In this document: one piece after another, positions 51,249 to 59,882 of the stretch
Position numbering within the stretch: the first letter of the stretch is position 1
Layout: every line of letters starts with the position of its first letter
DNA from: Adhaeribacter terrigena
Lineage (GTDB): Bacteria > Bacteroidota > Bacteroidia > Cytophagales > Hymenobacteraceae
Reading direction: 5' to 3'
DNA length: 64,000 nucleotides
NCBI RefSeq assembly: GCF_016623615.1
Contig: NZ_JAEHFX010000001.1
Location: 806,001-870,000, forward strand
The notes under the pieces: generated by a model
What the model saw: only the letters and a program-made list of their open reading frames with translations
What the model was told of the DNA's origin: nothing
Database searches by the model: none
Position numbers and translations under genes: made by a program

Positions 51249-52865
51249 ATGAGCCTTGAAACCTACAACCAGAAACGCGATTTTAAGCAAACTCCCGAAC
51301 CCAAAACCAACGGAAAAAGTGCCAAAGGCGCCCTGCGTTTTGTAGTACAGCGCCACGATGCTTCCAGCCTGCATTACGATTTCCGGCTCGAAATGGAAGG
51401 CGTGCTCAAAAGCTGGGCCGTACCCAAAGGCCCGAGTATGAACCCTGCCGACAAGCGTCTGGCCGTGGAAGTGGAAGACCATCCGTACAGCTACCGCACT
51501 TTTGAAGGCGATATTCCGGCGGGCAATTATGGCGCCGGGCACGTAGATATCTGGGACGAAGGAACTTACCACCACACCGAAACTTCCGATGAGCCCGAAG
51601 GCGAAAAAACGCTCCTGGAAGAACTGAAAAAAGGCCGCATTCATTTTGTGCTGGAAGGCGGAAAACTCAAGGGCGCTTTCACTTTAATGAAAATGAAGGG
51701 CCGCGGCGAAAACAACTGGCTCCTGCTGAAAAAAGACGATGCCTTTGCCGTGCACGAAACCTACGATCCGGAAGAACACCTGGGGAAAACGGTAGCGAAA
51801 AGTAAAAAAAAAGTAGCGGCCAAGATGGTAAAGGAAACTGAAGCTACAAAAGTTGCAAAAGCTGTAAAGCCAGCGAAAACCGGCATGCCGCACCACATTG
51901 TGCCCATGATGGCGCGCCTTACCGATAAGCCTTTCGATCATCCGGATTGGATCTTTGAGAATAAATGGGACGGTTTCCGGGCGATTGCCGAAGTAGAAAA
52001 AGGGAAAACGGCGCTTTACTCGCGCAGCGGAAATTCCTTTAAAGATCAATATCCGCAACTGGTAAAAGCACTGGAAAAATTACCTGCAGATCAGGTAGTT
52101 CTGGATGGCGAAATTGTGGTGCAGGACGAAAACGGCCGCGTAATTTTCCAGCATCTGCAGAATTTTCAGAACACGCCCACCGAACATTTATATTACTACG
52201 TTTTCGATATTTTATACCTGAACGGGCAGGACCTGCGGGATCTGCCATTGCTGGAACGAAAAAAACATTTGGAAAAACTTTTGCAAAATACCGGTCCGGT
52301 CCGATACAGCGAACACCGGGTTGAAAAGGGAATTGATTTCTTCCGGGAAGCCGAAAAGCTGAAAACCGAAGGCATCATGGCCAAAAAAGCCGACAGCAAA
52401 TATTTAACCGGCAAACGTTCCGACGATTGGCTGAAAGTAAAAACGCACCTGCGGCAGGAAGTAGTAATAGGCGGCTACACCGAACCCAAAGGCAGCCGCA
52501 TTCATATCGGGGCCTTATTATTAGGCGTTTACGAAAACGGAAAACTGCAATACATTGGCCAGAGCGGCAGCGGCTTTAACCGCGAAAGCCTGGAAATGCT
52601 GATCAGAAAACTAAAACCCTTGGAGCAGGAAGAATCGCCGTTTGCCGGGAAAGTGAAAGTGAGCCGGGAGGCCACCTGGGTAAAGCCCGAACTGGTGTGC
52701 GAAATTTCTTTTGCCGAATGGACTGCCGCCGGACTGGTGCGTCAGGCAATTTTCGAAGGGTTGCGCGAAGATAAAAAAGCCCTCCAGGTAAGCCGCGAAC
52801 AGGAAGTTTCAGCCAAGGAGGTTGTAAAGGAAAAAGCGAAAAAAAACGGTAGGGTTTCGGGCTGA
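51249..52865 (+). CDS. ligD: LigD-type ATP-dependent DNA ligase (phosphoesterase plus ligase)
   Basis: 538 residues for non-homologous end joining, in two parts. The N-terminal 3'-phosphoesterase domain (about 28-170) has VVQRHDASSLHYDFRLE with His36, His42, Asp44 and Arg46. The ligase domain (about 210-510) has Lys239 in ENKWDGFRA, then VVLDGEIVV, YVFDILYL, EGIMAKKADSKY and DDWLKVK. A Lys-rich linker joins them. The primase/polymerase domain of the full three-domain LigD is absent, and no ku gene is in the window. The last codons (KNGRVSG) are read from a dispersed element. Confidence 0.93.
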   Translation: MSLETYNQKRDFKQTPEPKTNGKSAKGALRFVVQRHDASSLHYDFRLEMEGVLKSWAVPKGPSMNPADKRLAVEVEDHPYSYRTFEGDIPAGNYGAGHVDIWDEGTYHHTETSDEPEGEKTLLEELKKGRIHFVLEGGKLKGAFTLMKMKGRGENNWLLLKKDDAFAVHETYDPEEHLGKTVAKSKKKVAAKMVKETEATKVAKAVKPAKTGMPHHIVPMMARLTDKPFDHPDWIFENKWDGFRAIAEVEKGKTALYSRSGNSFKDQYPQLVKALEKLPADQVVLDGEIVVQDENGRVIFQHLQNFQNTPTEHLYYYVFDILYLNGQDLRDLPLLERKKHLEKLLQNTGPVRYSEHRVEKGIDFFREAEKLKTEGIMAKKADSKYLTGKRSDDWLKVKTHLRQEVVIGGYTEPKGSRIHIGALLLGVYENGKLQYIGQSGSGFNRESLEMLIRKLKPLEQEESPFAGKVKVSREATWVKPELVCEISFAEWTAAGLVRQAIFEGLREDKKALQVSREQEVSAKEVVKEKAKKNGRVSG

Positions 52866-52871
52866 AAAACT
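52842..52871 (+). repeat. 29-bp dispersed element, copy 35, over the LigD C-terminus
   Basis: AAAAACGGTAGGG, TTTCGGGCTG, AAAAACT. The LigD stop TGA (52863-52865) lies in its middle. Confidence 0.82.
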
Positions 52872-52876
52872 ATTGT

Positions 52877-53353
52877 TTAGCTTTCAGGATAATCGAACAA
52901 GGCTACGCTGTAGCGTTTCAGATCATAAATTTCCAGCACGCTTTCACAGATCTTTTCCCGGATCACCAGGATCAGGTTCAGGTGATCAGGCAGGTCAGCA
53001 AAAATATTTTCCAGCGCCGGGTTCAGGCCCTTGCCTTGCAGTTCCAGCGGCCCGATCTCATCAATTACAAGCCATTTAAGCTCGGGTAAGCGGCTGGCTT
53101 GCAGTAAAATTTTATTGGCCCAGGCAAACGTCTTTTCCGAAAAGGTATAGCGGCCTACCTGTTGCACCTCGGTTTCATCCAGGTCTGCTTCCATGGCTTG
53201 CCATTCCTGGGTGCGGATATTCTGGAAACAGCGTTTTTCAAATACGATCGGCGAAAGCAACCCACCCACATCCGTGCGGCCGCTGCACCAATGGGTCAGG
53301 CGGGTAGTCTTGCGACTTTGTGTAGGTCCGGTTATAAGAAAGATCTTGGCCAC
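52877..53353 (-). CDS. P-loop NTPase, THEP1/NTPase_1-like
   Basis: 158 residues. P-loop GPTQSRKTT at residues 9-17, Walker B LVIDEIGPLELQ at about 95-106. DEIGPLEL is a hallmark of the THEP1-type nucleoside-triphosphatases. The P-loop has Arg14 (codon CGC) where the invariant second glycine is expected; GGC would differ by one base. The gene lies 40 bp downstream of the membrane protein gene at 53394, probably in one transcript with it, with a dispersed element in the gap. Confidence 0.75.
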   Translation of the reverse strand: MAKIFLITGPTQSRKTTRLTHWCSGRTDVGGLLSPIVFEKRCFQNIRTQEWQAMEADLDETEVQQVGRYTFSEKTFAWANKILLQASRLPELKWLVIDEIGPLELQGKGLNPALENIFADLPDHLNLILVIREKICESVLEIYDLKRYSVALFDYPES

Positions 53354-53362
53354 TTGTAAAAG

Positions 53363-53392
53363 AAAACGGTATGGTTTAGCAGGAAAAAACTG
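53363..53392 (+). repeat. 29-bp dispersed element, copy 36
   Basis: AAAACGGTATGG, TTTAGCAGG, AAAAAACTG, filling the gap between the two minus-strand genes. Confidence 0.78.
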
Positions 53393-53393
53393 C

Positions 53394-54437
53394 TTAGGAA
53401 GGAAGTATAAATAATTGCCGGAAAGCCAGTTTTACGAACCTCCGAAGCCTTTTTAAACCCGGATTGTCTGCACTTTGCTGCCAGCTTTTTTTCAGGAGCG
53501 CACCCATTTCCGGCAGCAGGTTCACAATGGTTTCGAGTTCGGTTTGCAACTGGTTTTTTTTGCCGGCCAGCCACTTTTTCAGAATACGCATAAGCAACGG
53601 CGAAATTACAAAATACCACACCGAAACAATCAATACCGATCGGATCAGGATCTGAAAGATCTTATGTTGCGGTAAAAGTGCCGGCCCGATCCCGAAATAA
53701 GACTGCAGAAAAACCGCCAGCAAAACCAGCCATACAACTACCAGGCTGAACTGAAGTTTCAATCTTTTCTTTTTCGGCTTCGGTTCAATATTTAAAGGGA
53801 AGGTTGCGGCCGGCGAAAGTTCTTCTGCAGAAATTTCTGAAATAGTGGGTAAACGGGAGGGCAAATTTGCAGCCACCAAACCAATTAAGATACCCGCCAA
53901 AGCATGCACTGCTACATAAATAGCAGCCAGGTAAACCGTAAAAGGCCCGTTTTCCAGCCCAAGGGTCTGCGCAATTTTACCCATATATTCATCCAATGCC
54001 GTCCAAAGATCAATTCCGAAAACCAGCACCAATTTGCCAATATGCAGTAAAGCCGATTGTAATTGCGTAAAAAAACCGAACAGAAGGCAGTTGAGTCTAA
54101 AATTTTTGCCGGAAAAAAAGAAGAGTTCAGCGAGCAGGCCCTGGCTTAAAACCGCAATGTAAGCGGCCAGTGGCGCGTGTGGGCTGAGCATAGCCTTCAC
54201 CAGCAAAACCAGGATGGTAGCTTTTAAAAGATCTCCCCGCCGCCGCCGGAACCGCGCCAGCAAACTTAAACAGCAAACGGCAATGCTCCCAACAACCAGG
54301 CCGGTAACCGGCAAATGCAAGGCATGCAGAATACCGCCCAAAACCCCTTCGGCCAACGCCCACACCGCAATAAGCCGATGCTGCAAGCGCATAGAAACGG
54401 TATCGGAAAGGGAGGAAAAACTCGGTGCGGTTGCCAT
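53394..54437 (-). CDS. polytopic membrane protein, possible partner of the NTPase
   Basis: 347 residues. Five or six N-terminal spans (for example LIAVWALAEGVLGGILHALH, LPVTGLVVGSIAVCCLSLLA, GLLAELFFFSGKNF) recall the S-component of energy-coupling-factor transporters. A proline-rich linker (PKPKKKRLK) and two or three more spans with a long amphipathic tail follow. I do not recognise the family. The pairing with a P-loop NTPase and the nearby molybdenum-enzyme genes might suggest cofactor or metal traffic, but this is a guess. Confidence 0.62.
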   Translation of the reverse strand: MATAPSFSSLSDTVSMRLQHRLIAVWALAEGVLGGILHALHLPVTGLVVGSIAVCCLSLLARFRRRRGDLLKATILVLLVKAMLSPHAPLAAYIAVLSQGLLAELFFFSGKNFRLNCLLFGFFTQLQSALLHIGKLVLVFGIDLWTALDEYMGKIAQTLGLENGPFTVYLAAIYVAVHALAGILIGLVAANLPSRLPTISEISAEELSPAATFPLNIEPKPKKKRLKLQFSLVVVWLVLLAVFLQSYFGIGPALLPQHKIFQILIRSVLIVSVWYFVISPLLMRILKKWLAGKKNQLQTELETIVNLLPEMGALLKKSWQQSADNPGLKRLRRFVKLAFRQLFILPS

Positions 54438-54589
54438 GATTTTAAACGAGAGATGAGAAAATTAAGCCCGTTTGGTAAAGTTAAGCAAATTTCCAACATC
54501 CAACTTTCCGAATTTGGCTAAGACCCGCGGCTAAAACTGCTTTAAAAAAGAATTTGCAGTGGTTTTACCGGAAAGGAAATGGCCCGTTA

Positions 54590-55399
54590 TCAATCGATGA
54601 TCTGCAGCAATTGCCCTACTTTCAGCGTGGTGCCGGTACCGTTATGGATCAGGTTCTGGCCGAAATTTACTTTGTTGTTTTGCGTGCGGTAGGTGGCCAG
54701 CGTTTTTAAAGGCTCAGCCGATTGTTCAGCCGTTTCCTGGTTTATAGTGGTTACTACGCAGCGGGCGCAGGGTTTTACCGGGAAAAAAGTGGTGTCGCCG
54801 ATGGCAAGTTCGGTCCAGGTATCTTCATCAAAAGCGCCGCCGCCGGTAAAAACCAGGTTCGGCCGGAAACGGTTCATGGGCAATGCTTCGGACAGGCGGC
54901 TGTTCAGATCATTCAGACTTTCCTGCCCGATCATCATGAACGGATAGGCATCGGCAAAACTTACCAGATCTTTGGGGCGGGCATATTCCGGGTCTACGTG
55001 GCGGATAGCGTTATCGGGCATATGCACCAGTTTGCAGGGCATTCCCAGGGCTTCCGAAAACCAGGCATTGGCTTCATTATTAACTTCAAAAGCAAAACAG
55101 ACATCGTTCCAGATGCTTACCAGTTTGGTTTTTTCGTCGTTGGCCTCGAAAGGAATCTGTAAAGGAGGGAGTTTTTGTTGCTTGTGCGAAACCAGTAAAC
55201 CAGCTGCCGCAATTTCCACCTGCAGCAAAGCCATATGGGCAAATTTACGTTGGGTCAGAAAGTTACCCTTTTCATCGATAAGCATCCAGCGGCGGTCGTA
55301 TTGCAGGCCCCGTTTCTCCACGAGAGCTTCCTTTACCTGAATGCCGCCTAACGATTTGATGGGGTAAATATAAATGCCGGAAAGGGTATAATCTGCCAT
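54590..55399 (-). CDS. MOSC-domain protein (mARC/YcbX-like)
   Basis: 269 residues. The N-terminal MOSC_N beta-barrel (YTLSGIYIYPIKSLGGI, YDRRWMLIDEKGNFLTQR) leads into the MOSC domain with the conserved Cys in FPVKPCARCVVTTIN near 212 and FGQNLIHNGTGTTLKVGQ. Such proteins bind a molybdenum cofactor and reduce N-hydroxylated compounds, or sulfurate the cofactor. Two genes away are the xanthine dehydrogenase genes, which need a sulfurated cofactor, so a supply role is plausible. Confidence 0.88.
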   Translation of the reverse strand: MADYTLSGIYIYPIKSLGGIQVKEALVEKRGLQYDRRWMLIDEKGNFLTQRKFAHMALLQVEIAAAGLLVSHKQQKLPPLQIPFEANDEKTKLVSIWNDVCFAFEVNNEANAWFSEALGMPCKLVHMPDNAIRHVDPEYARPKDLVSFADAYPFMMIGQESLNDLNSRLSEALPMNRFRPNLVFTGGGAFDEDTWTELAIGDTTFFPVKPCARCVVTTINQETAEQSAEPLKTLATYRTQNNKVNFGQNLIHNGTGTTLKVGQLLQIID

Positions 55400-55479
55400 G
55401 GAAAAGTCTGGATGTAAGGCTGCAAAGCTACTTGAATTCCGGGCAATTTACGGGAAAATAAGGATACAGTTTTTAGGGA

Positions 55480-55905
55480 TCAGAGGGCGTAGCTTTGCAT
55501 TTGCATGTTTTTAAGCCACTGCTCTGCCTTCTTCACATCACCAAAAATCTGCATGGTAAAAGCATCGGTGGTGCGGCGGTGCAGATCCTGCGCCGATAAT
55601 GCACCGGCTACGTTGGGAGCCAGTACGTGGGCAAAATACTGCAGGCCGGCTTCTTTTACCTGTGGTACCCAATTGCATTCCAAATGGTCGTTAGACCTAT
55701 CCCAAGGCCCGAGCAGTTGCCGGTTGTCGTTTAAAATGTAGGCGTAATGTTCTTTCCGAACCACTTCCAGGATCAGATTGGCGCCTTTTATGATATTTTC
55801 ATGCGAAACAAAACCAATCCAGTTCAGATATAGCCAATCGTTTTCTTTATCGTACTCCCATTGCAGGAAAGGTTTGTTCAGGTTATTTAATAATTCTTGC
55901 GGCAT
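55480..55905 (-). CDS. small STAS/SpoIIAA-like protein of unknown function
   Basis: 141 residues beginning MPQELLNNLNKPFLQWEYD. The middle reads ENIIKGANLILEVVRKEHYAYILNDNRQL, like a STAS or SpoIIAA fold; the tail ends KKAEQWLKNMQMQSYAL. It may be soluble and regulatory, but no family can be named with certainty. It is divergent from xdhA across a 243-bp spacer that carries a perfect 9-bp hairpin. Confidence 0.65.
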   Translation of the reverse strand: MPQELLNNLNKPFLQWEYDKENDWLYLNWIGFVSHENIIKGANLILEVVRKEHYAYILNDNRQLLGPWDRSNDHLECNWVPQVKEAGLQYFAHVLAPNVAGALSAQDLHRRTTDAFTMQIFGDVKKAEQWLKNMQMQSYAL

Positions 55906-56003
55906 GCCTGCGGGTATAAAGGTGAGAAACTTGAGGCAAGTTATCGTAATAAAACTTCACTAAGTATATTAATACTCATTTCATTAGAAAAAGGATCGTC
56001 TTT

Positions 56004-56026
56004 CTTGTTTATTTTTCATAAACAAG
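56004..56026. repeat. perfect 9-bp inverted repeat upstream of the xanthine dehydrogenase genes
   Basis: Arms CTTGTTTAT and ATAAACAAG around TTTTC, between divergent genes. It could be an operator for a dimeric regulator; no regulator gene is next to it. Confidence 0.5.
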
Positions 56027-56087
56027 AGCTGTATAATCCGTTGTTGTTGAAAAAAGACGTTTCTGTAGGAAAATTCTGAGCCGGCGA

Positions 56088-56120
56088 ATTGCTGCATCTG
56101 ACCGGAAAAACTTATATTTA
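56088..56120 (+). promoter_or_regulatory. candidate promoter of xdhA
   Basis: ATTG (56088-56091), 21 bases, then TATATTTA (56113-56120), one base short of TAnnTTTG. It ends 28 bp before the ATG. Confidence 0.4.
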
Positions 56121-56148
56121 CCTGGTTCCGCTTTCTTAAAAATCCGCC

Positions 56149-57567
56149 ATGACCCGATTTATTTTAAATCAGCAAAGCATCTGCACCAACCAGCCGCCGG
56201 GCTTGCCGCTGCTCGATTTTATCCGTTATCAGCAGCACCTGAAAGGTACCAAGATTGGCTGTCGAGAAGGCGATTGCGGCGCTTGTACCGTATTGGTTGG
56301 AAGCCTGGAAAACGGACACGTAACTTACCGCTCGGTTACTTCCTGTTTAATGCCGTTGGCCAACGCCGGGGGAAAGCATATTGTAACGGTAGAAGGCCTG
56401 AACCTGCCCGAACTCAGCCCGGTGCAAAAAGCCATTGTGGAAGAAAACGGCACGCAATGCGGTTTTTGTACGGTAGGTTTTGTGGTTTCGCTTTCCGGGT
56501 TCTGCATTTCTGAAAAAGCGCCTACCGTACAAAAAGCAATAGCGGCCATGGACGGCAATATTTGCCGCTGCACAGGGTATAAATCTTTGGAGCGCGCCGC
56601 CGGAAAACTGGTAACGAACCTGCAGGAAAAATCGGCGGAAAACGCGATGCGCTGGCTTGTAGAAAATAATTTCCTGCCCGCGTACTTCCCGGAAATTCCG
56701 CAGCGGCTGGAAAGCCTGCAAGCTGAAGAAGCTGCCGAAACGGTAGGGATTCCGGAGGAAAAAGTCGCATATTATATTGCCGGCGGTACCGATCTTCTGG
56801 TGCAGAAACCGGAAACGGTACAGCTTTCGGCAGTAAAAGTGCTTACCCGGGAAACCGGTTTAAAAGGTATTTCCAGCGATGTGGGGCAAATCATTATCGG
56901 CGGTGGCACAACGGTAGAAGAACTGCGCCAAAGCCCGGAAATGCAGGCCGCTTTTCCGGAACTGCATCAATACGTGAAACTGGTTTCTTCTACCCAGATC
57001 CGCAACATGGGCACCGTGGCCGGGAACTTTGCCAACGCTTCGCCCATCGGCGATCTGACTATCTGTTTTCTGGCTTTAAACGCTACCGTTTTTATCCGGA
57101 AAAATGAACATTTGCGCGAGCTGCCCTTGCGGGAACTTTATCTGGGCTATAAACAGCTGGCCAAAGATCCCGACGAAATCATTGAAAAAATCGCTTTTGA
57201 TATTCCGGACGCAAACACGCATTTCAATTTTGAAAAAGTAAGCAAACGCACGCATCTGGATATTGCCAGCGTAAATTCGGCTATCAGATTAAAAACCGAA
57301 CTGAACGTGATCTACGAAGCGCATTTTTCGGCCGGCGGTGTGGGCCCGGTTCCTAAATATTTAAACAAAACTTCGGCGTTTCTGCTCGGGAAGGAAATTG
57401 AGCCGGCAACCCTGAAAGAAGCTTCAGAAATTTTGCAAACCGAAATTGCCCCGATCAGCGATGCGCGTGGTTCCGAAACCTATAAACGTTTGCTGCTGCG
57501 CCAGCTTTTCTTTGCGCATTTCCTGAAATTATTTCCCGAAACGATAACCGCCGAAAACCTGCTATGA
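56149..57567 (+). CDS. xdhA: xanthine dehydrogenase small subunit (2Fe-2S and FAD)
   Basis: 472 residues that take electrons from the molybdenum subunit. The plant-type [2Fe-2S] cluster is bound by Cys38, 43, 46 and 66. The second cluster is bound by C104 and C107 in QCGFCTVG and by C139 and C141 in ICRCTGYKS. The FAD domain starts near residue 205 (YYIAGGTDLLVQKPE, IIGGGTTVEELRQ, RNMGTVAGNFANASPIGD). The linker between the two parts contains a sequence close to the dispersed 29-bp element (56738-56766). xdhA overlaps xdhB by four bases (ATGA), so the two are coupled. Confidence 0.93.
   Translation: MTRFILNQQSICTNQPPGLPLLDFIRYQQHLKGTKIGCREGDCGACTVLVGSLENGHVTYRSVTSCLMPLANAGGKHIVTVEGLNLPELSPVQKAIVEENGTQCGFCTVGFVVSLSGFCISEKAPTVQKAIAAMDGNICRCTGYKSLERAAGKLVTNLQEKSAENAMRWLVENNFLPAYFPEIPQRLESLQAEEAAETVGIPEEKVAYYIAGGTDLLVQKPETVQLSAVKVLTRETGLKGISSDVGQIIIGGGTTVEELRQSPEMQAAFPELHQYVKLVSSTQIRNMGTVAGNFANASPIGDLTICFLALNATVFIRKNEHLRELPLRELYLGYKQLAKDPDEIIEKIAFDIPDANTHFNFEKVSKRTHLDIASVNSAIRLKTELNVIYEAHFSAGGVGPVPKYLNKTSAFLLGKEIEPATLKEASEILQTEIAPISDARGSETYKRLLLRQLFFAHFLKLFPETITAENLL
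56738..56766 (+). repeat. element-like copy inside xdhA, interdomain linker
   Basis: GAAACGGTAGGG, ATTCCGGAGG, AAAAAGTCG, in frame as AETVGIPEEKVA between the iron-sulfur and FAD domains. Confidence 0.5.
57063..57093 (-). repeat. element-like copy inside xdhA, FAD domain
   Basis: AAAAACGGTAGCG, TTTAAAGCCAG, AAAACAG on the minus strand, encoding CFLALNATVF in the plus-strand gene. Confidence 0.45.
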
Positions 57568-59828
57568 GAAACATCGATGCTTTAAATCACGTGCGCGGCG
57601 AATCGGTTTACCTCGATGATATTCCGGTGCGACAAGGCACGCTTTACGCCTGGGTTTTCAGTTCGCCGGTGGCGCATGGCAGGATCCTGAACCTTGATCT
57701 TTCAGAAGCCGAAAAAATGCCGGGCGTGGTAAAAATTTTTACCGCTCAGGATATTCCCGGCCAGAACCAGATCGGCGGCATTATTCCTGACGAACCGCTT
57801 TTAGCCGAAAGCGAAGTGCATTTCTGGGGACAACCCGTTGCCGTATTATTAGCCGAAACCGAATTACAGGCCCGACTCGCTTCGCATAAAATTCAGATCG
57901 AAATAGAAAAACTGCCCGTAATTACCGAGCCGCGGGATGCGCATAAAGCCGGGAAATTAATCATGCCGCCGCGCACCTTTACTTTAGGCAATACAGAAAC
58001 TGCTTTTGCCGGTTGCGAATACGTTTTTGAAGGCAATGCCGAAAGCGGCGGCCAGGAACATTTGTACATCGAAACGCAGGGCGCTTATGCTTACGTGAAG
58101 GAAAATGGCAGCTTTTACGTAGCTTCTTCCACGCAAGGGCCAACGGCAGTGCAACGCCACGCGGCGGTAGTTTTGGGCATTAGCATGTCTAAAATTGAAG
58201 TGGATGTGATGCGTTTAGGCGGCGGCTTTGGGGGCAAGGAAGATCAGGCTACGCCCTGGGCAGTAATGGCTTTGCTGGGCACGGCTTTAACCAAACGACC
58301 GGTAAAATTAGCCCTGCACCGCCCCGAAGACATGCGCATGACCGGCAAACGCCACCCGTATTCCTCTGATTTTAAAATCGGTTTCGATAAAGAACTTAGA
58401 ATTCAGGCTTACGAAGTTACGTTTTACCAGAATGCGGGCGCGGCCGCCGATCTTTCGCCTGCGGTGCTGGAGCGCACCTTATTTCACTGCACCAATTCCT
58501 ATTTTATCCCGAACGTAAAGGCTACGGCTTACAGCTGCAAAACCAATTTGCCGCCCAATACGGCTTTCCGCGGGTTTGGCGGTCCGCAGGGCATGTTCGT
58601 GATCGAATCGGCTTTGGCACACGCGGCTGAAAAATTGGGCCTGGAAACCTGGGAATTGCAGGAGAAAAATCTGCTAAAAGACGGCGATGAATTTCCGTAC
58701 GGGCAAATTACTGAAGGCTGCGAAGCGCAAAACTGCTGGCAAACCGCTGCTGAAAAATACGATCTGCCAAAGCTACGCGAAGAAATTGCTGCTTTCAACC
58801 AGCAACATAAATTCCTGAAAAAAGGTCTGGCTTTAATGCCCATCTGTTTCGGAATTTCCTTTACCAAAACGGCCATGAACCAGTCGCGCGCGTTGGTGCA
58901 TATTTACCAGGACGGCAGCGTGGGCGTGAGTACCGGCGCCGTAGAAATGGGGCAGGGTGTAAACACCAAAATGCTGCAGGTGGCGGCTACGGTTTTAGGC
59001 ATCGATCCCAACCGCATCCGCATCGAAACCACCAATACTACGCGCGTAGCCAATACCTCGCCCTCGGCTGCTTCTGCCACCGCCGACCTGAACGGGAAAG
59101 CGGTGCAAATGGCCTGCGAAGCTTTGAGAGAACGCCTGAAATTGCACATTGCCATTCAGTTAGATTTGCCCGAAAATACGCCGATCGAAATCCAGGATGA
59201 ACAGGTTTGGGTGGCTGGCAAAACGGTAGAACTTCCGTGGGAAAAACTCGTATTTTCGGCTTACTGGAGCCGGATCAGCCTGAGCGAAAATGCGCATTAC
59301 GCCACCCCGGAAATTCATTTCAATCCGGCAATTGAAAAAGGCCACCCGTTTGCGTATCACGTTTACGGAACTGCTCTGGTAACGGCCACCGTAGATTGCC
59401 TGCGCGGTACCTATGAGTTCGACAGCGTAAAAATTGCCCACGATTTTGGCTCGAGCATGAACACCAACGTGGACCTGGGGCAGATAGAAGGCGGGCTGGT
59501 GCAGGGAATTGGCTGGATGACGCTGGAAGAACTGCTTTTTAACCCGGAAGGCCGTTTGCTTTCCAATGCGCTTTCTACCTACAAAGTGCCCGATATTTAC
59601 GCCGTTCCGAAAGAAATTGCCGTGCATTTTATGGCTACCCAAGGCATCAAACTGGCTATTTTCGGTTCAAAAGCCGTGGGCGAACCGCCGCTGATGTACG
59701 GAATCGGGGCTTATTTTGCCTTACGCAACGCCATAAAAGCTTTCCGCCTGGAAGCAGTACCAAGATTTTCTGCCCCGATGACGCCTGAAAAAGTATTGCT
59801 AAATTTGTATCCGGATTTCGGAACGTAA
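57564..59828 (+). CDS. xdhB: xanthine dehydrogenase molybdopterin-binding subunit
   Basis: 754 residues that hydroxylate hypoxanthine and xanthine to urate. RLGGGFGGKEDQA is near residue 217, the substrate arginine region in FRGFGGPQGMFV near 333, MGQGVNTKM, and the catalytic Glu in VGEPPLMYGIG near 715. It works with xdhA, whose stop overlaps its start by ATGA, and with XdhC, which sulfurates the cofactor. Substrate specificity within the xanthine/aldehyde oxidase group is inferred from the neighbours. Confidence 0.94.
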   Translation: MRNIDALNHVRGESVYLDDIPVRQGTLYAWVFSSPVAHGRILNLDLSEAEKMPGVVKIFTAQDIPGQNQIGGIIPDEPLLAESEVHFWGQPVAVLLAETELQARLASHKIQIEIEKLPVITEPRDAHKAGKLIMPPRTFTLGNTETAFAGCEYVFEGNAESGGQEHLYIETQGAYAYVKENGSFYVASSTQGPTAVQRHAAVVLGISMSKIEVDVMRLGGGFGGKEDQATPWAVMALLGTALTKRPVKLALHRPEDMRMTGKRHPYSSDFKIGFDKELRIQAYEVTFYQNAGAAADLSPAVLERTLFHCTNSYFIPNVKATAYSCKTNLPPNTAFRGFGGPQGMFVIESALAHAAEKLGLETWELQEKNLLKDGDEFPYGQITEGCEAQNCWQTAAEKYDLPKLREEIAAFNQQHKFLKKGLALMPICFGISFTKTAMNQSRALVHIYQDGSVGVSTGAVEMGQGVNTKMLQVAATVLGIDPNRIRIETTNTTRVANTSPSAASATADLNGKAVQMACEALRERLKLHIAIQLDLPENTPIEIQDEQVWVAGKTVELPWEKLVFSAYWSRISLSENAHYATPEIHFNPAIEKGHPFAYHVYGTALVTATVDCLRGTYEFDSVKIAHDFGSSMNTNVDLGQIEGGLVQGIGWMTLEELLFNPEGRLLSNALSTYKVPDIYAVPKEIAVHFMATQGIKLAIFGSKAVGEPPLMYGIGAYFALRNAIKAFRLEAVPRFSAPMTPEKVLLNLYPDFGT
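59220..59249 (+). repeat. element-like copy inside xdhB (moderate)
   Basis: AAAACGGTAGAAC, TTCCGTGGG, AAAAACTC, encoding KTVELPWEKL. The core, spacing and end match; the middle does not. Chance cannot be excluded. Confidence 0.35.
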
Positions 59829-59832
59829 TTTT

Positions 59833-59862
59833 AGTTTTTTGCTTCCAAACCCTACCGTTTTT
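59833..59862 (-). repeat. 29-bp dispersed element, copy 39
   Basis: AAAAACGGTAGGG, TTTGGAAGC, AAAAAACTA on the minus strand, between the xdhB stop and the next gene. Confidence 0.78.
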
Positions 59863-59882
59863 ACCCGTTAAGTTTTTATTTT

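Noticed and set aside
51787-51820. Element-like string in the LigD Lys-rich linker
   Set aside because: The core AAAACGGTAGCG is present, but the T-tract is absent and the A-runs are explained by lysine codons.
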